Origin: Halobacillus litoralis
GTDB lineage: Bacteria; Bacillota; Bacilli; Bacillales; Halobacillaceae
Direction of reading: 5' to 3'
DNA length: 64,000 nucleotides
Assembly (NCBI RefSeq): GCF_009856355.1
Contig: NZ_WMEW01000002.1
Span: 310,001 to 374,000 of the forward strand
The notes below the pieces were generated by a model. It had not been told where the DNA came from and made no database searches. It saw only the letters and a program-made list of their open reading frames with translations. This document shows, one piece after another, positions 15,622 to 26,292 of the stretch. Within the stretch, counting starts at the first letter, position 1. Each line of letters starts with the position of its first letter. The translations under genes were made by a program, and so were the position numbers.

Positions 15622-17958
15622 CTACATAAAGTCATAAGGAGACAGCTGCTCTTCTTCCTCTTCCGGCTCAATCTCAGGTGCACTTTGTTCCTGCAGCTTG
15701 TCTTTAAGTCTTGTATACCGTGTATTCGTGTCCGTCGCCCGGACTCCTTCTAAAAAGGCGTCTTTATCCCCGCAGATGATCAGGGACTGTTTGGACCTTG
15801 TAATCGCCGTGTACAGCAGATTTTTACGCAGCATCCGCCGATAGCTCCTCACCACAGGGAGAATAACAATGGAAAACTCACTGCCCTGCGACTTATGGAT
15901 CGACGTACAGTAGGCATGCATAATGCTGTTCAATTCCTTCTTCGGATACACGACTTCCTTTCCGTCAAAATCCACAACGACCTGTTCGACACCATCAACG
16001 TTCTCCTCCGCACGGAAAATAGCCGCTACTTCTCCGATATCGCCATTATAAACACCGTCATCCGGCTGGTTGACAAGTTGGATGACCTTATCCCCTTTAC
16101 GGTAAGTCACTTCAAAATGCTTTAAATCACGCTTCTGCTTCTTTTGCGGATTTACCGTCTGCTGAATCGTTTCATTGAGCTTATGAATACCAACATCTGT
16201 CCGATACATCGGCGCAAGCACTTGAAGGTCCTTCGCATCGATGCCTTTATCCATTGCTTTTTTCACAATGCTGGTCACAAGATCGGCCAGCTGGTGTTCT
16301 TTAGCTGGAATAAAGTTGAAATCATGCTCTTTTTGAAGCGAAGCCTGGGTGCACGCATCATTTTTAATCTCATGCGCGAGCTGGATGATTTTCGACCCTT
16401 CCTTCTGCCTGTACACTTCTGTCAGTTTGGAAGAAGGAAGCTGTCCGGAAGCCAGTAAATCTGCAAGCACCTGACCGGGTCCGACCGATGGCAGCTGATC
16501 TTCATCTCCTACAAGCAGCACCTGCATATCATTGGGAACAGCACGGAAAAGCTGGTTGGCCAGCCATATGTCGACCATTGAAAATTCATCAACAATCAAA
16601 AGCTTCCCTTCCAATGGGTTATTGCGGTTGCGCTCAAAGGAGTCATGACCATCCCAGCCAAGAAGCCGGTGGATGGTACTGGCCGGCAGCCCTGTGGATT
16701 CGGTCATCCGTTTCGCAGCCCGGCCTGTGGGTGCAGCAAGAATGAACGGAAAGGTCTTATCCCCACGATAGTCTTCCGGGTTCACTGTCTCTTCGTTCAA
16801 AGCGGCATACGTATGGATAATACCTTTTATAACCGTTGTCTTCCCTGTCCCTGGTCCACCTGTGAGAATCATCAGCTTGGAGTGAAGGGCTTTTTCGATA
16901 GCATTGAACTGATCTTCCCCATAGCTCATCGCTTCTTCCTCTTCCAGATCACCGATGATTTTCATCAAGTCCGCCTGGGTGTGCGTCACTTCCACCTCTT
17001 CCTCCATGATCCGTTCAATATGACCGCGGAAGCCATTCTCTGCAAAATAGAGCGAAGGGAGGTAGAGACGCTCATCCTCGATATAAAGAAACTTATCCTC
17101 CCCAAGATGGATGATCTGCTCGGACAGCTGATCGAAGGTAATCGCTGTCCCAGACCCATGGTTCAACAGGCTCTCCACCTGAAGGAGGCATTCTTCTGTA
17201 GGAAGATACACGTGTCCGGCACTCATACTTTTCTGCATCACATAAAGACAGGCCGCCCGGATTCTCGTAGGGTGATCGTAAGAAAGGTTCTGCATCTGTG
17301 CCATTTCATCGGCCCGATGGAAACCGAATCCATCTACGTGAAAGACCAGCTGGTAAGGGTCCTCTTCAATGATGGAAAGCGTCTGATCCTTAAACGCTTC
17401 ATAGATTTTCTGAGAAAGCTTCAAACCGAAACCGTACTGAGACAGATGGATCATGACATGTTCAAATCCCTGGTGCTTCTTTAACGCCTCATACAGCTGA
17501 TCTGCTCTTTCATTCGGCAGCTTCGGAACTTGATCAAGCACATCCCTGTCCTCAAGAATACGGGTGACCGCTGTTTCACCAAGGGTGTCCACCACCCGTT
17601 CAGCGGTCTTCTTTCCAATCCCGTGGAAAAGATCACTGGAAAGGTATAGAATGAGGCCGTCCTTAGTTTCAGGGAGCACCCGGTTGTACATCTCTACTTC
17701 ATACTGTTTGCCGAATTTTTTATGATCTTTGAATGAACCGTGGAAGATGTAGGTCTCCCCTTCTTCCAACGGGGAAAAATGCCCTTTGATGACGAGCGTT
17801 TTTTCTTCAAAGGACTCATTCGTCTCCTTCACGTTAATAGAGGCGATGGAAAAATGCTCCGACTCGTTGTGAAAAATCATCCGATTGAGCTCCCCCTTGA
17901 CATAGGGACGTTCGTCTTCATTCGTTTCGCTAAAAAAGGATTGTTGAGTCATATCCAT
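15622..17958 (-). CDS. recD2: ATP-dependent 5'-3' DNA helicase RecD2
   Basis: The 778-residue protein is a RecD2/YrrC-type superfamily 1B helicase. An N-terminal extension with helix-hairpin-helix-like sequence (LFHGIGKKTAERVVDTLG) precedes the motor. Walker A is GGPGTGKTT, Walker B is LLIVDEFSMVD, and the C-terminal UvrD-like motif includes AYCTSIHKSQGSEF. RecD2 acts in replication fork restart and mismatch-linked repair in organisms without RecBCD. AAGGAGAACG precedes ATG 17958; a second ATG two codons later is possible. Confidence 0.95.
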   Translation of the reverse strand: MDMTQQSFFSETNEDERPYVKGELNRMIFHNESEHFSIASINVKETNESFEEKTLVIKGHFSPLEEGETYIFHGSFKDHKKFGKQYEVEMYNRVLPETKDGLILYLSSDLFHGIGKKTAERVVDTLGETAVTRILEDRDVLDQVPKLPNERADQLYEALKKHQGFEHVMIHLSQYGFGLKLSQKIYEAFKDQTLSIIEEDPYQLVFHVDGFGFHRADEMAQMQNLSYDHPTRIRAACLYVMQKSMSAGHVYLPTEECLLQVESLLNHGSGTAITFDQLSEQIIHLGEDKFLYIEDERLYLPSLYFAENGFRGHIERIMEEEVEVTHTQADLMKIIGDLEEEEAMSYGEDQFNAIEKALHSKLMILTGGPGTGKTTVIKGIIHTYAALNEETVNPEDYRGDKTFPFILAAPTGRAAKRMTESTGLPASTIHRLLGWDGHDSFERNRNNPLEGKLLIVDEFSMVDIWLANQLFRAVPNDMQVLLVGDEDQLPSVGPGQVLADLLASGQLPSSKLTEVYRQKEGSKIIQLAHEIKNDACTQASLQKEHDFNFIPAKEHQLADLVTSIVKKAMDKGIDAKDLQVLAPMYRTDVGIHKLNETIQQTVNPQKKQKRDLKHFEVTYRKGDKVIQLVNQPDDGVYNGDIGEVAAIFRAEENVDGVEQVVVDFDGKEVVYPKKELNSIMHAYCTSIHKSQGSEFSIVILPVVRSYRRMLRKNLLYTAITRSKQSLIICGDKDAFLEGVRATDTNTRYTRLKDKLQEQSAPEIEPEEEEEQLSPYDFM

Positions 17959-17973
17959 CGTTCTCCTTCGTTC

Positions 17974-18633
17974 TTACTCGTTTAACGCCTGTTCCACCTG
18001 ACTTTTCGCATGAGCAGCGAGCATATGCTCAGGATTGATCTCCAATGCCTGACGGAAATGATCCAGAGCTTTGCGGGCATCTTCCTTATGAAGCGCAACT
18101 ACGCCCAGGTTATAATGCGCATCACTATGCTGTTCCTCCAATTGTAGCACATGATTCATCACCTTTTCAGACGCATCAATCTGCCCGTTCTGCGCGAGAC
18201 AGAGGCCGTATTGGAACTGAACATCCACATCGTCCGGAGCCAGTTCAGCTGCCCGTAAAAGGTATGGGAGAGCGAGTTTGACATACTCCTGATGAATGAA
18301 GGTCATACCGAGCATGAAATGCACATCCGCTTCCTCCAGGCCGTTTTTCACAGCGAGAAGGAACTGCTCCTGCGCCTTCGTATATTTCTCCTGCTCGTAA
18401 TAAGCATTGCCGAGACCATAATAAGCGGTGGCAGCCGTCTTATCGATTTCAATGGCGCGGTTGAAGAAACGCACCGCCCGGTCGTTATCGTTCATATGCA
18501 TCAACAGGTTTCCGAAATTAATATACCCTACAGGCTCGTTCGGATTTTCATCAATGGCTTCTGTAAAAAGTTTTGCTGCCTCCTCATAATTGTGGTTCTG
18601 CATTTCCTCGATTCCCTGCTTTAACTTATCCAT
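17974..18633 (-). CDS. TPR repeat protein (YrrB-like)
   Basis: The 219-residue soluble protein consists almost entirely of tetratricopeptide repeats: helical pairs with the W-LG-Y-A-F-A-P pattern recur about every 34 residues (for example AATAYYGLGNAYYEQEKYTKA and DAHYNLGVVALHKEDARKA). Such proteins are scaffolds for protein contacts; the B. subtilis YrrB crystal structure shows a superhelix, but its partner is unknown. The ATG at 18633 has AAAGGAGTGGATAAC upstream; upstream in-frame starts lack this. It lies between mnmA and recD2. Confidence 0.88.
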   Translation of the reverse strand: MDKLKQGIEEMQNHNYEEAAKLFTEAIDENPNEPVGYINFGNLLMHMNDNDRAVRFFNRAIEIDKTAATAYYGLGNAYYEQEKYTKAQEQFLLAVKNGLEEADVHFMLGMTFIHQEYVKLALPYLLRAAELAPDDVDVQFQYGLCLAQNGQIDASEKVMNHVLQLEEQHSDAHYNLGVVALHKEDARKALDHFRQALEINPEHMLAAHAKSQVEQALNE

Positions 18634-18677
18634 GTTATCCACTCCTTTTCCAACGTTCATTTTAATACGAATCACAC

Positions 18678-18717
18678 AAAAAAGTCATGCCCCTCCCAAG
18701 ATGGACATGACTTTTTT
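18678..18717 (-). terminator. Terminator downstream of mnmA
   Basis: AAAAAAGTCATG (18678-18689) pairs with CATGACTTTTTT (18706-18717) across a 16-base loop. On the minus strand the hairpin ends in a T-run, just after the mnmA stop. Confidence 0.82.
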
Positions 18718-18718
18718 A

Positions 18719-19837
<1,119 letters not shown>

Positions 19838-19851
19838 TCACCTTCCTTAAA

Positions 19852-20991
19852 TCAAGCGAGACGCTTGATGATCTGGCTGATTTTCTCAGCCGCTTCTATA
19901 ACATCACCTTCATCATTAGCGAGACCAAAACTGAATCGAATCGAGTTTGTCGTTTTCGGATGACCAGGGCCGAACATGGCCGTCAGCACGTGGGAGGGCT
20001 CCACAGAACCCGCTGTGCAGGCACTCCCGCTGGAAGCGGCGATCCCTGACAGATCGAAGTTCGTAAGCAGCGTTTCCACGTTCATGCCGGTAAAACTGAT
20101 ATTCACAATGGAAGCGGCGGTCGTCTCTTCGTTTCCGTTCACTTCAAACGCAACCTCTTGATCCTTCAATGTCTGGATAAAGCTTCTTTTATAATGAAGA
20201 TACTTTTCCTGATACGTCGAACGATTGGCTTCCATCACTTCAATCGCCGCCTGAAGCCCGCGGACTGCCGGCACATTTTCTGTACCCGCCCGGCGTTTCC
20301 GCTCCTGCTCTCCCCCATACTGTTGGGAAGAAAGGACGGTGCCCTCCTTCACATAAAGGAAGCCGACACCTTTCGGGCCGTTGATTTTATGACCGGACAC
20401 AGCGAGAAGATCGACACCGAGTTCCTTCACATCAATCTCCATCAACCCGTAGGCCTGTACGATATCCGAGTGAAGATAAGCCTGATGATCCTTTAACAGT
20501 TCTGCTGTCTCTGCAATCGGCTGGACAGCTCCTGTTTCATTGTTGACCATCATGATCGAAACGAGGATAGTGTCCTCCCTTAACGCCTGTTTGATGTCTT
20601 CCAGCTGAACGTGGCCGTTTTCATCCACAGGTAGGTAGGTCACATCAAAACCTTCTGTTTCTAAAAATTCGACTGCATGTAATGTAGCATGATGTTCAAT
20701 CGAAGTGGTAATGATATGACTTCCCTTATCTTTATTTGCACGGGCCGTACCGATGACAGCCAGATTATCCGCCTCTGTACCGCCGCTTGTAAACACAATT
20801 TCCTTTTCATGCGCATTCAGGCTGGATGCCGCTTTACGACGCGCCTTGTCCAGGATGCTTCTTGCTTTCCTTCCAAACTGATGGACACTGGAAGGATTGC
20901 CGAACGTTTCCTGATAGACAGGAACCATCGCCTCCACCACATCCGGATGGACAGGTGTCGTCGCCGCATGATCCAAATAAATGGATTTCAT
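19852..20991 (-). CDS. Cysteine desulfurase (YrvO/IscS-like), sulfur donor for MnmA
   Basis: The 379-residue protein is a PLP-dependent class V aminotransferase-fold desulfurase. The PLP lysine is in AVSGHKINGPKGVG and the persulfide cysteine in SSGSACTAGSV; the N-terminus reads YLDHAATTPVHP. It converts cysteine to alanine and an enzyme-bound persulfide. The adjacency to mnmA and cymR is the B. subtilis yrvO arrangement and points to tRNA thiolation rather than general Fe-S assembly. TTGGAGGG precedes the ATG. Confidence 0.94.
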   Translation of the reverse strand: MKSIYLDHAATTPVHPDVVEAMVPVYQETFGNPSSVHQFGRKARSILDKARRKAASSLNAHEKEIVFTSGGTEADNLAVIGTARANKDKGSHIITTSIEHHATLHAVEFLETEGFDVTYLPVDENGHVQLEDIKQALREDTILVSIMMVNNETGAVQPIAETAELLKDHQAYLHSDIVQAYGLMEIDVKELGVDLLAVSGHKINGPKGVGFLYVKEGTVLSSQQYGGEQERKRRAGTENVPAVRGLQAAIEVMEANRSTYQEKYLHYKRSFIQTLKDQEVAFEVNGNEETTAASIVNISFTGMNVETLLTNFDLSGIAASSGSACTAGSVEPSHVLTAMFGPGHPKTTNSIRFSFGLANDEGDVIEAAEKISQIIKRLA

Positions 20992-21009
20992 AAATTTCCC
21001 TCCAATGAA

Positions 21010-21429
21010 TCAAATGTAAAACATATAGGCGTCCTGCGTCTGATCATCTACATGATCTTTCAAATCCTCAAGAGTTGTCGTATCCAGCACATCTTTTACG
21101 GCATCCCTGACTCTTTTCCACAGCGCCTGTTTGGCAGGCTCTTCATTTTCAATACCTTCCACCGGAGTGATCGGTCCCTCCAGAACACGGATGACATCAC
21201 CGGCTGTAATCTCGTGCGGGGCTTTCGTCAGCATATAGCCGCCATACGCTCCGCGGACGCTTTTCACTAAACTGGCATTTCTTAATGGAGCAATCAGCTG
21301 CTCCAGATAATGCTCGGACAAGTCATTGTCCCTGGCAATCTGTTTCAGGGAAATCGGACCGTCCCCGAACTTTCTTGCCAGTTCAATCATAATGGTCAGC
21401 CCGTAACGGCCTTTCGTAGATATCTTCAT
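21010..21429 (-). CDS. cymR: Rrf2-family cysteine metabolism repressor CymR
   Basis: The 139-residue protein starts MKISTKGRYGLTIMIELA and contains the winged-helix DNA-binding region NDLSEHYLEQLIAPLRNASL, nearly matching B. subtilis CymR along its length. There are no cysteines, so it is not an Fe-S Rrf2 regulator such as IscR. CymR represses sulfur-assimilation genes together with CysK. The ATG at 21429 is preferred to a GTG three codons upstream because AAGGGTG lies 6 bases before it. Its start lies inside the 3' end of the upstream membrane protein gene. Confidence 0.95.
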   Translation of the reverse strand: MKISTKGRYGLTIMIELARKFGDGPISLKQIARDNDLSEHYLEQLIAPLRNASLVKSVRGAYGGYMLTKAPHEITAGDVIRVLEGPITPVEGIENEEPAKQALWKRVRDAVKDVLDTTTLEDLKDHVDDQTQDAYMFYI

Positions 21430-22066
21430 ATACTTCACCCTTCATTATTAAAAACTGCAGCCAACTTTTTGCATGAGGAAGTGTATATCCTACAAATGTC
21501 CCCAAAAACAAAGCAATGAATACGGTCCCTGCTCCAACAGGTCCACCCAGCAGAAAACCAAAAACAGCAATGATGATTTCTATACCATTCCGGACACTCG
21601 AAACCTTCCACCCTGTTTTATCTGTAATCAACAGCATCAGGCTGTCCCTCGGACCTGCTCCAATTTCAGGGGCCACATAGATCCCAATACCAAGAGCGGT
21701 GACAAAAATCCCTGAAATAAATACGACAAGCTGCATCCACAACACGTCGGGTTCCGGCAGCAGCCAGTTAAAGAAATCAATAAATACACCTATAAAAACC
21801 ATATTTAAAATGGTCCCGATCTGAGGCCATTTTCTCTGCAGTACTGCACTTACAACGACAATAACAAGACCGGCGATAATGGACCATGTTCCAACTGTCA
21901 GTCCCAGCTGCAGGAAAAGGCCGTAATGGAACACGTCCCACGGACCTATTCCGAAGTCCTTGACCTGCATGGTCATCGAAATGCCAAGCCCGAGGATGAT
22001 CAATCCCATACAAAAAAAGCTCCAGCGAAGCCACAGGGTACGCCTTTTATTCGTGGTCGATTGCAC
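21383..22066 (-). CDS. YczE/YitT-like integral membrane protein
   Basis: The protein (227 residues from GTG 22066) has about five or six hydrophobic segments. The features GIGPWDVFHYGL and GAGPRDSLMLLI, which form an internal duplication, identify the YczE/YyaS group. Function is unknown. The GTG is favoured because GGAGG is 6 bases before it, while the in-frame ATG at 22072 directly abuts GGAGG. The 3' end reads 47 bases into cymR in another frame, adding a soluble tail (KGEVYEDIYERPLR). It is the first gene of this operon. Confidence 0.78.
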   Translation of the reverse strand: MQSTTNKRRTLWLRWSFFCMGLIILGLGISMTMQVKDFGIGPWDVFHYGLFLQLGLTVGTWSIIAGLVIVVVSAVLQRKWPQIGTILNMVFIGVFIDFFNWLLPEPDVLWMQLVVFISGIFVTALGIGIYVAPEIGAGPRDSLMLLITDKTGWKVSSVRNGIEIIIAVFGFLLGGPVGAGTVFIALFLGTFVGYTLPHAKSWLQFLIMKGEVYEDIYERPLRADHYD

Positions 22067-22084
22067 GGCCATCCTCCTCTCTCT

Positions 22085-22093
22085 ATTATACCA
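22085..22093 (-). promoter_or_regulatory. Candidate extended -10 promoter of the yczE-like/cymR/mnmA operon
   Basis: The minus strand carries TGGTATAAT, an extended -10 element, 18 bases before the GTG start. A second TATAAT lies about 16 bases further upstream. No good -35 box is visible at the right distance for either. Confidence 0.4.
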
Positions 22094-22184
22094 AACGCTA
22101 TTATAGCATGGATGGCAAGTCCCTTGCATTTTATGTGCAATCATTCTACGCTTACATTTATCACCTCTTAAAGGAGAATGAACA

Positions 22185-23459
22185 ATGAGTCAGCAACCAC
22201 TCGCCTACCGGATGCGCCCGGCAGATATTCATGAAATTATCGGACAATCCCACCTCGTTTCCGAGGGGAAAACGATCAACCGCATGGTCAAAGCCGGACG
22301 GCTGGCTTCGATGATCCTGTTCGGACCGCCCGGAACAGGCAAGACATCGATGGCAACCGCACTCGCCAAGAGTCTGCGCATGCCTTTTAAAATGTTAAAC
22401 GCCGTTACAGATAAGAAAAAAGATATGGAAGCCGCTGTCGAAGAGGCAAAAATGCACGGGCAGCTCGTCCTCATCCTCGATGAAGTCCATCGGCTGGATA
22501 AGGCGAAACAGGATTTTCTGCTTCCTCATCTGGAAAATAACCGGATTACCTTAATCGGCTGTACGACAAGCAACCCGTACCACTCTATTAACCCGGCGAT
22601 CCGCAGCCGCTGTCACTTGTTTGAACTGCATAAACTGACAACAGAGGAAATTAAGCAGGCTCTCACCCGGGCCGCTCAGGATGAAGCGAAAGGACTTGGA
22701 CATTTACCTATGGAGATTACAGACGATGCCCTCGACCACCTGGCAGGGGCTTCGAACGGAGATCTCCGCTCTGCAATGAACGGCCTGGAGCTCGCCGCCT
22801 TTTCCACGCCGGAAAAAGACGGAACCATTATGATTGACCTTGAAGCGGCAGAGGAATGCATGCAGAAGAAAAGCTTTTCCCATGATAAAAACGGAGATGC
22901 TCATTATGATGTGTTATCAGCGTTTCAAAAGTCGATCAGAGGCAGTGATGTGAACGCGGCCCTCCATTATCTCGGCCGTTTGATAGAAGCGGGGGATCTG
23001 GACAGCATCGCCAGGAGGCTTGTCGTTATTGCTTATGAAGATATCGGTCTTGCCAACCCGCAGGCAGGTCCGAGGGCGCTTGCCGCTGTTGAGGCTGCGG
23101 AGCGGATTGGTTTTCCCGAGGCACGTATCCCTCTATCCGTAACCGTTACAGAGCTTGCGCTGTCACCAAAGTCCAACAGTGCCTACAAAGCGCTGGACGC
23201 AGCCCTATCCGATATCCGCAAAGGAAAAAGCGGCGATGTTCCTGCTCATTTAAAGGATGCTCATTATAAAGGGGCCGAAGCACTGGGACGCGGCATCGGT
23301 TATCAATATCCGCATAACTATGAAAATGCCTGGGTCGATCAGCAGTATCTTCCTGATTCCCTGAAGAAAAAGCGGTATTATGAACCTAAAACGACAGGAA
23401 AATTCGAACAGGCTCTTGAACAGGTGTACAGCAGGATAAATAAACAGCGGACCACCTGA
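22185..23459 (+). CDS. rarA: Replication-associated recombination protein RarA (MgsA-like AAA ATPase)
   Basis: The 424-residue protein has the AAA+ Walker A FGPPGTGKTS and Walker B LILDEVHRLDKAKQ, sensor 1 (LIGCTTSN) and the C-terminal MgsA/tetramerisation domain ending with YQYPHNYENAWVDQQYLP. It acts at stalled replication forks. It corresponds to B. subtilis YrvN at the same site and is transcribed divergently from the yczE-like gene. AAAGGAGAATGAACA precedes the ATG. Confidence 0.95.
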   Translation: MSQQPLAYRMRPADIHEIIGQSHLVSEGKTINRMVKAGRLASMILFGPPGTGKTSMATALAKSLRMPFKMLNAVTDKKKDMEAAVEEAKMHGQLVLILDEVHRLDKAKQDFLLPHLENNRITLIGCTTSNPYHSINPAIRSRCHLFELHKLTTEEIKQALTRAAQDEAKGLGHLPMEITDDALDHLAGASNGDLRSAMNGLELAAFSTPEKDGTIMIDLEAAEECMQKKSFSHDKNGDAHYDVLSAFQKSIRGSDVNAALHYLGRLIEAGDLDSIARRLVVIAYEDIGLANPQAGPRALAAVEAAERIGFPEARIPLSVTVTELALSPKSNSAYKALDAALSDIRKGKSGDVPAHLKDAHYKGAEALGRGIGYQYPHNYENAWVDQQYLPDSLKKKRYYEPKTTGKFEQALEQVYSRINKQRTT

Positions 23460-23542
23460 GTATATTCCTGTCTTATGTTGGCTACACTACTACTAAATCT
23501 GACAAACTATTACCTTTTCAATTAGATTTAGGAGTGATGAAG

Positions 23543-24199
23543 ATGCCTAAAGTAAGGCAGGATGCCTGGTCTCATGAAGACGATTTACTATTAGCGGAAA
23601 CGGTGCTGCGGCACATTAGAGAAGGCAGCACACAACTGAAAGCCTTCGATGAAGTGGGAGACCTGTTGAATCGGACGTCCGCTGCCTGCGGGTTCCGATG
23701 GAATGCTGAAGTCCGCCAGAAGTACGAACAGGCGGTTGAACTGGCTAAAAAACAGCGCAAGGAAAAGAAGAGAAAAGAAGCCAAAGAACAGCAGGCCTAC
23801 CAAACACCCCAGCCGGCCGCTTATTACCCGCCTTCTCCTGATCCGGAAGATTTCAGACTTCCAGAACCGGAGGCAGAACAGGAAATGACCTCAAGAGCTG
23901 CATCTGAAGAAATCGGCTTGAACGATGTCATCCGGTTTCTTAAAGGGCTGGAGCAGGAATCCTCCACTCAGCCGAGTGTGCAGGCGCGTCTCAATGAATT
24001 AGAAGAGGAAAACAAATCCCTTTCTGAACAGAACAGTCAGCTTCATAGAAAACTGGAATCCGTTACAGAAGACTATCAAGCCTTGATTCAGATTATGGAC
24101 AGAGCCAGAAAAATGGTGTTATTTGAAGAACCTGAGCAGGACTATAAGCCGCAGTTCCGGATGGAAAAGAACGGAAACCTCGAAAATGTCGCCCGTTAA
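23543..24199 (+). CDS. RsfA-family transcriptional regulator
   Basis: The 218-residue protein has an N-terminal Myb/SANT-like DNA-binding domain (RQDAWSHEDDLLLAETVL, then RTSAACGFRWNAEVRQ), a highly charged linker, a Pro/Glu-rich middle and a C-terminal coiled coil (about residues 150-195). RsfA controls a subset of sigma-F-dependent genes in the B. subtilis forespore, and this family includes paralogues such as YlbO; which one this is cannot be decided here. TTTAGGAG at 23528-23534 favours ATG 23543 over the GTG at 23534 and the ATG at 23537. Confidence 0.83.
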   Translation: MPKVRQDAWSHEDDLLLAETVLRHIREGSTQLKAFDEVGDLLNRTSAACGFRWNAEVRQKYEQAVELAKKQRKEKKRKEAKEQQAYQTPQPAAYYPPSPDPEDFRLPEPEAEQEMTSRAASEEIGLNDVIRFLKGLEQESSTQPSVQARLNELEEENKSLSEQNSQLHRKLESVTEDYQALIQIMDRARKMVLFEEPEQDYKPQFRMEKNGNLENVAR

Positions 24200-24203
24200 A
24201 CGC

Positions 24204-24240
24204 AAAAGAGGAGCTCTCTATTTAGAGAGCTCCTCTTTGT
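24204..24240 (+). terminator. Terminator downstream of the rsfA-like gene
   Basis: AAAGAGGAGCTCTCTA (24205-24220) and TAGAGAGCTCCTCTTT (24223-24238) form a perfect 16-base-pair stem. It begins five bases after the stop codon. Confidence 0.85.
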
Positions 24241-24244
24241 GCAT

Positions 24245-24458
24245 AAAAAAACCAATCCCAATCGTGCCGTTGCATCATGAGTTTTGAACCCGCTCTAGGC
24301 AGGTGGGTGCCCTGTTCCACATTTCTTGCGTCCTCCCATCAGTGATGGTTATGAGGCGTGCATTCCATGTAGAAACACCAGGCTCCCGTATCAAAAATGT
24401 TCGGTCAAAACGTACATTCGAACAACGTACACATCAGGATTGGTTTCTTTAATTTTGT
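24245..24458 (-). ncRNA. ssrSA: 6S RNA (BsrA-like)
   Basis: On the minus strand a long, mostly self-complementary transcript starts with AAACCAATCC (RC of 24438-24447) and ends with GGATTGGTTT (RC of 24249-24258) followed by seven T residues, so the ends close a terminal stem that doubles as a terminator. Inside are TTTTTGACCGAACATTTTTG and GGGAGCC, which resemble Firmicute 6S RNA. The length of about 210 bases and the location next to aspS fit B. subtilis 6S-1. It would bind sigma-A RNA polymerase in stationary phase. This fills the gap between the rsfA-like gene and aspS. Confidence 0.82.
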
Positions 24459-24464
24459 AAATTC

Positions 24465-24493
24465 ATCTTAGCATATTTACATAAGCTTATCAA
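24465..24493 (-). promoter_or_regulatory. Sigma-A promoter of the 6S RNA
   Basis: TTGATA (24488-24493) and TAAGAT (24465-24470) on the minus strand are spaced by 17 bases. The expected transcription start is near 24458, which matches the predicted 5' end of the RNA. Confidence 0.8.
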
Positions 24494-24509
24494 GAATGAA
24501 GATGAAAAT

Positions 24510-26291
24510 TTACTGTTCCGTTTTTTTGGAATCAGACGGCTTCAATTGAAGATGAAGTTCATCCAGCTGTGCTTCACTGACTGCGCCCGGTGCTTCCGTC
24601 AATAAATCGGAGGCAGACGCTGTCTTAGGGAAGAGAATCGTATCTCTCAGGTTGGTGCGTCCAGCAAGAAGCATGACAAGGCGGTCAAGACCAAAAGCGA
24701 TTCCCCCATGTGGAGGCGTGCCGTAGTCCAATGCCTCAAGCAGGAAACCGAACTGTTCCTCTGCTTCCTCCCTGCTGAATCCAAGCACATCAAACATTTC
24801 ATTCTGCATTTCTTTTTCATAAATACGAAGGGAGCCTCCGCCAAGCTCATATCCGTTCAGCACGATGTCATACGCTTCTGCCATCACATCACGAGGGTTT
24901 TTCTTCAATTCCTCGACATCCCCGCCGGCAGGCATTGTAAACGGATGGTGGGCTGCGAAATAGCGGCCTGCTTCTTCGTCGTATTCGAATAACGGCCAGT
25001 CGGTTACCCATAAGAAGTTGAATTTCGTTTCATCGATCAGGTCGAGGCGACGCGCAAGTTTCTGGCGGAGGGAACCGAGGCTGTCCCAGACGATCTCCGT
25101 TTTATCCGCAACAAACAGAAGGAGGTCTCCGTCTTCCGCCTGAAGCTTATCTTTTATGGCTCCGGCCTCTTCTTCAGCGAAGAATTTGGCGATTGGACCG
25201 TTGAATTCCCCGTCTTTCACTTTCAGCCAGGCCAGTCCTTTCGCTCCGTATACTTTGACGTCTTCGGTCAGCTTATCAATATCTTTTCTGGAGAAGGCAT
25301 CCGCCTGACCCTTCACGTTAATCGCACTGACCTGTCCACCAGAGGCGACGGCACTGTGAAAGACCTTGAATCCGGAATCCTTCACAACGTCTGAGAGGTT
25401 GACCAGTTCCAGTTCGAACCGGGTATCCGGCTTATCAGAACCGAATCTCTCCATCGCTTCTGTGTACGGCATACGTATGAACGGAGTTTCAATATCGATG
25501 CCTTTGACTTCCTTCATCACGCGCTTCATCATACGCTCTGTCATCGCCATGATATCCTCTTTACTCATGAAGGATGTTTCGATATCCACCTGGGTGAATT
25601 CCGGCTGGCGATCGGCACGAAGGTCCTCATCACGGAAGCAGCGGGCGATCTGATAATACTTTTCAAAGCCCGAAATCATCAACAGCTGTTTAAACAGCTG
25701 GGGCGACTGTGGAAGTGCGTAGAACTCGCCCTCATGAACGCGGCTTGGAACCAGATAGTCCCGGGCTCCTTCCGGCGTACTCTTCGTAAGCATCGGCGTT
25801 TCCATATCCAGAAATTCCTCTTCGTTAAGGAAACTGCGGATAGACTGTGTCGTCTGGTGACGCATCTTGAACGTCTCCTGCATCTCTTTTCTTCTAAGAT
25901 CGAGGTAACGGTATTTCAAACGAAGATCCTCAGAAACCTCTGACTGCTCCTCAATCATGAATGGAGGGGTCTTGGCTTTGTTCAGGATTGTCACGTCCTG
26001 CGCAGCCACTTCAATTTCCCCTGTTCCAAGATTCGCATTGACCGTATTCGGATCACGTGCCACCACATGCCCCTTCACTTCCAACACGTACTCACTTCGT
26101 ACGTCTTCAGCTGTCTTCAGGGCTTCCGGGGAGGTTTCAGGGTTGAAAACCACCTGGACTATTCCGGAACGATCCCGAAGATCAATGAAAATCAGGCCGC
26201 CCAGATCGCGACGCTTCTGTACCCACCCTTTCAATGTAACTTCCTGTTCGATATGTTCTTTGCGGAGTGTTCCGCTCTGAGTTCGTATCAT
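24510..26291 (-). CDS. aspS: Aspartyl-tRNA synthetase
   Basis: The 593-residue class II synthetase has the N-terminal OB-fold ([20 protein letters not shown]), the catalytic motifs [18 protein letters not shown] (motif 2) and [12 protein letters not shown] (motif 3), and a bacterial insertion domain. It charges tRNA-Asp. A single base separates the hisS stop from its ATG, so the two are cotranscribed from the T-box leader upstream of hisS, as in B. subtilis. Confidence 0.98.
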   Translation of the reverse strand: MIRTQSGTLRKEHIEQEVTLKGWVQKRRDLGGLIFIDLRDRSGIVQVVFNPETSPEALKTAEDVRSEYVLEVKGHVVARDPNTVNANLGTGEIEVAAQDVTILNKAKTPPFMIEEQSEVSEDLRLKYRYLDLRRKEMQETFKMRHQTTQSIRSFLNEEEFLDMETPMLTKSTPEGARDYLVPSRVHEGEFYALPQSPQLFKQLLMISGFEKYYQIARCFRDEDLRADRQPEFTQVDIETSFMSKEDIMAMTERMMKRVMKEVKGIDIETPFIRMPYTEAMERFGSDKPDTRFELELVNLSDVVKDSGFKVFHSAVASGGQVSAINVKGQADAFSRKDIDKLTEDVKVYGAKGLAWLKVKDGEFNGPIAKFFAEEEAGAIKDKLQAEDGDLLLFVADKTEIVWDSLGSLRQKLARRLDLIDETKFNFLWVTDWPLFEYDEEAGRYFAAHHPFTMPAGGDVEELKKNPRDVMAEAYDIVLNGYELGGGSLRIYEKEMQNEMFDVLGFSREEAEEQFGFLLEALDYGTPPHGGIAFGLDRLVMLLAGRTNLRDTILFPKTASASDLLTEAPGAVSEAQLDELHLQLKPSDSKKTEQ

Positions 26292-26292
26292 C

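Noticed and set aside
16645..17484. A 279-codon open frame on the plus strand opposite recD2
   Set aside because: It is antisense to a well-supported helicase gene, has no ribosome binding site and shows no recognisable domain; such frames are common opposite GC-rich codons. Similar long antisense frames at 11350-12270 (opposite alaS) and 8405-9190 (opposite mltG) were dropped for the same reason.
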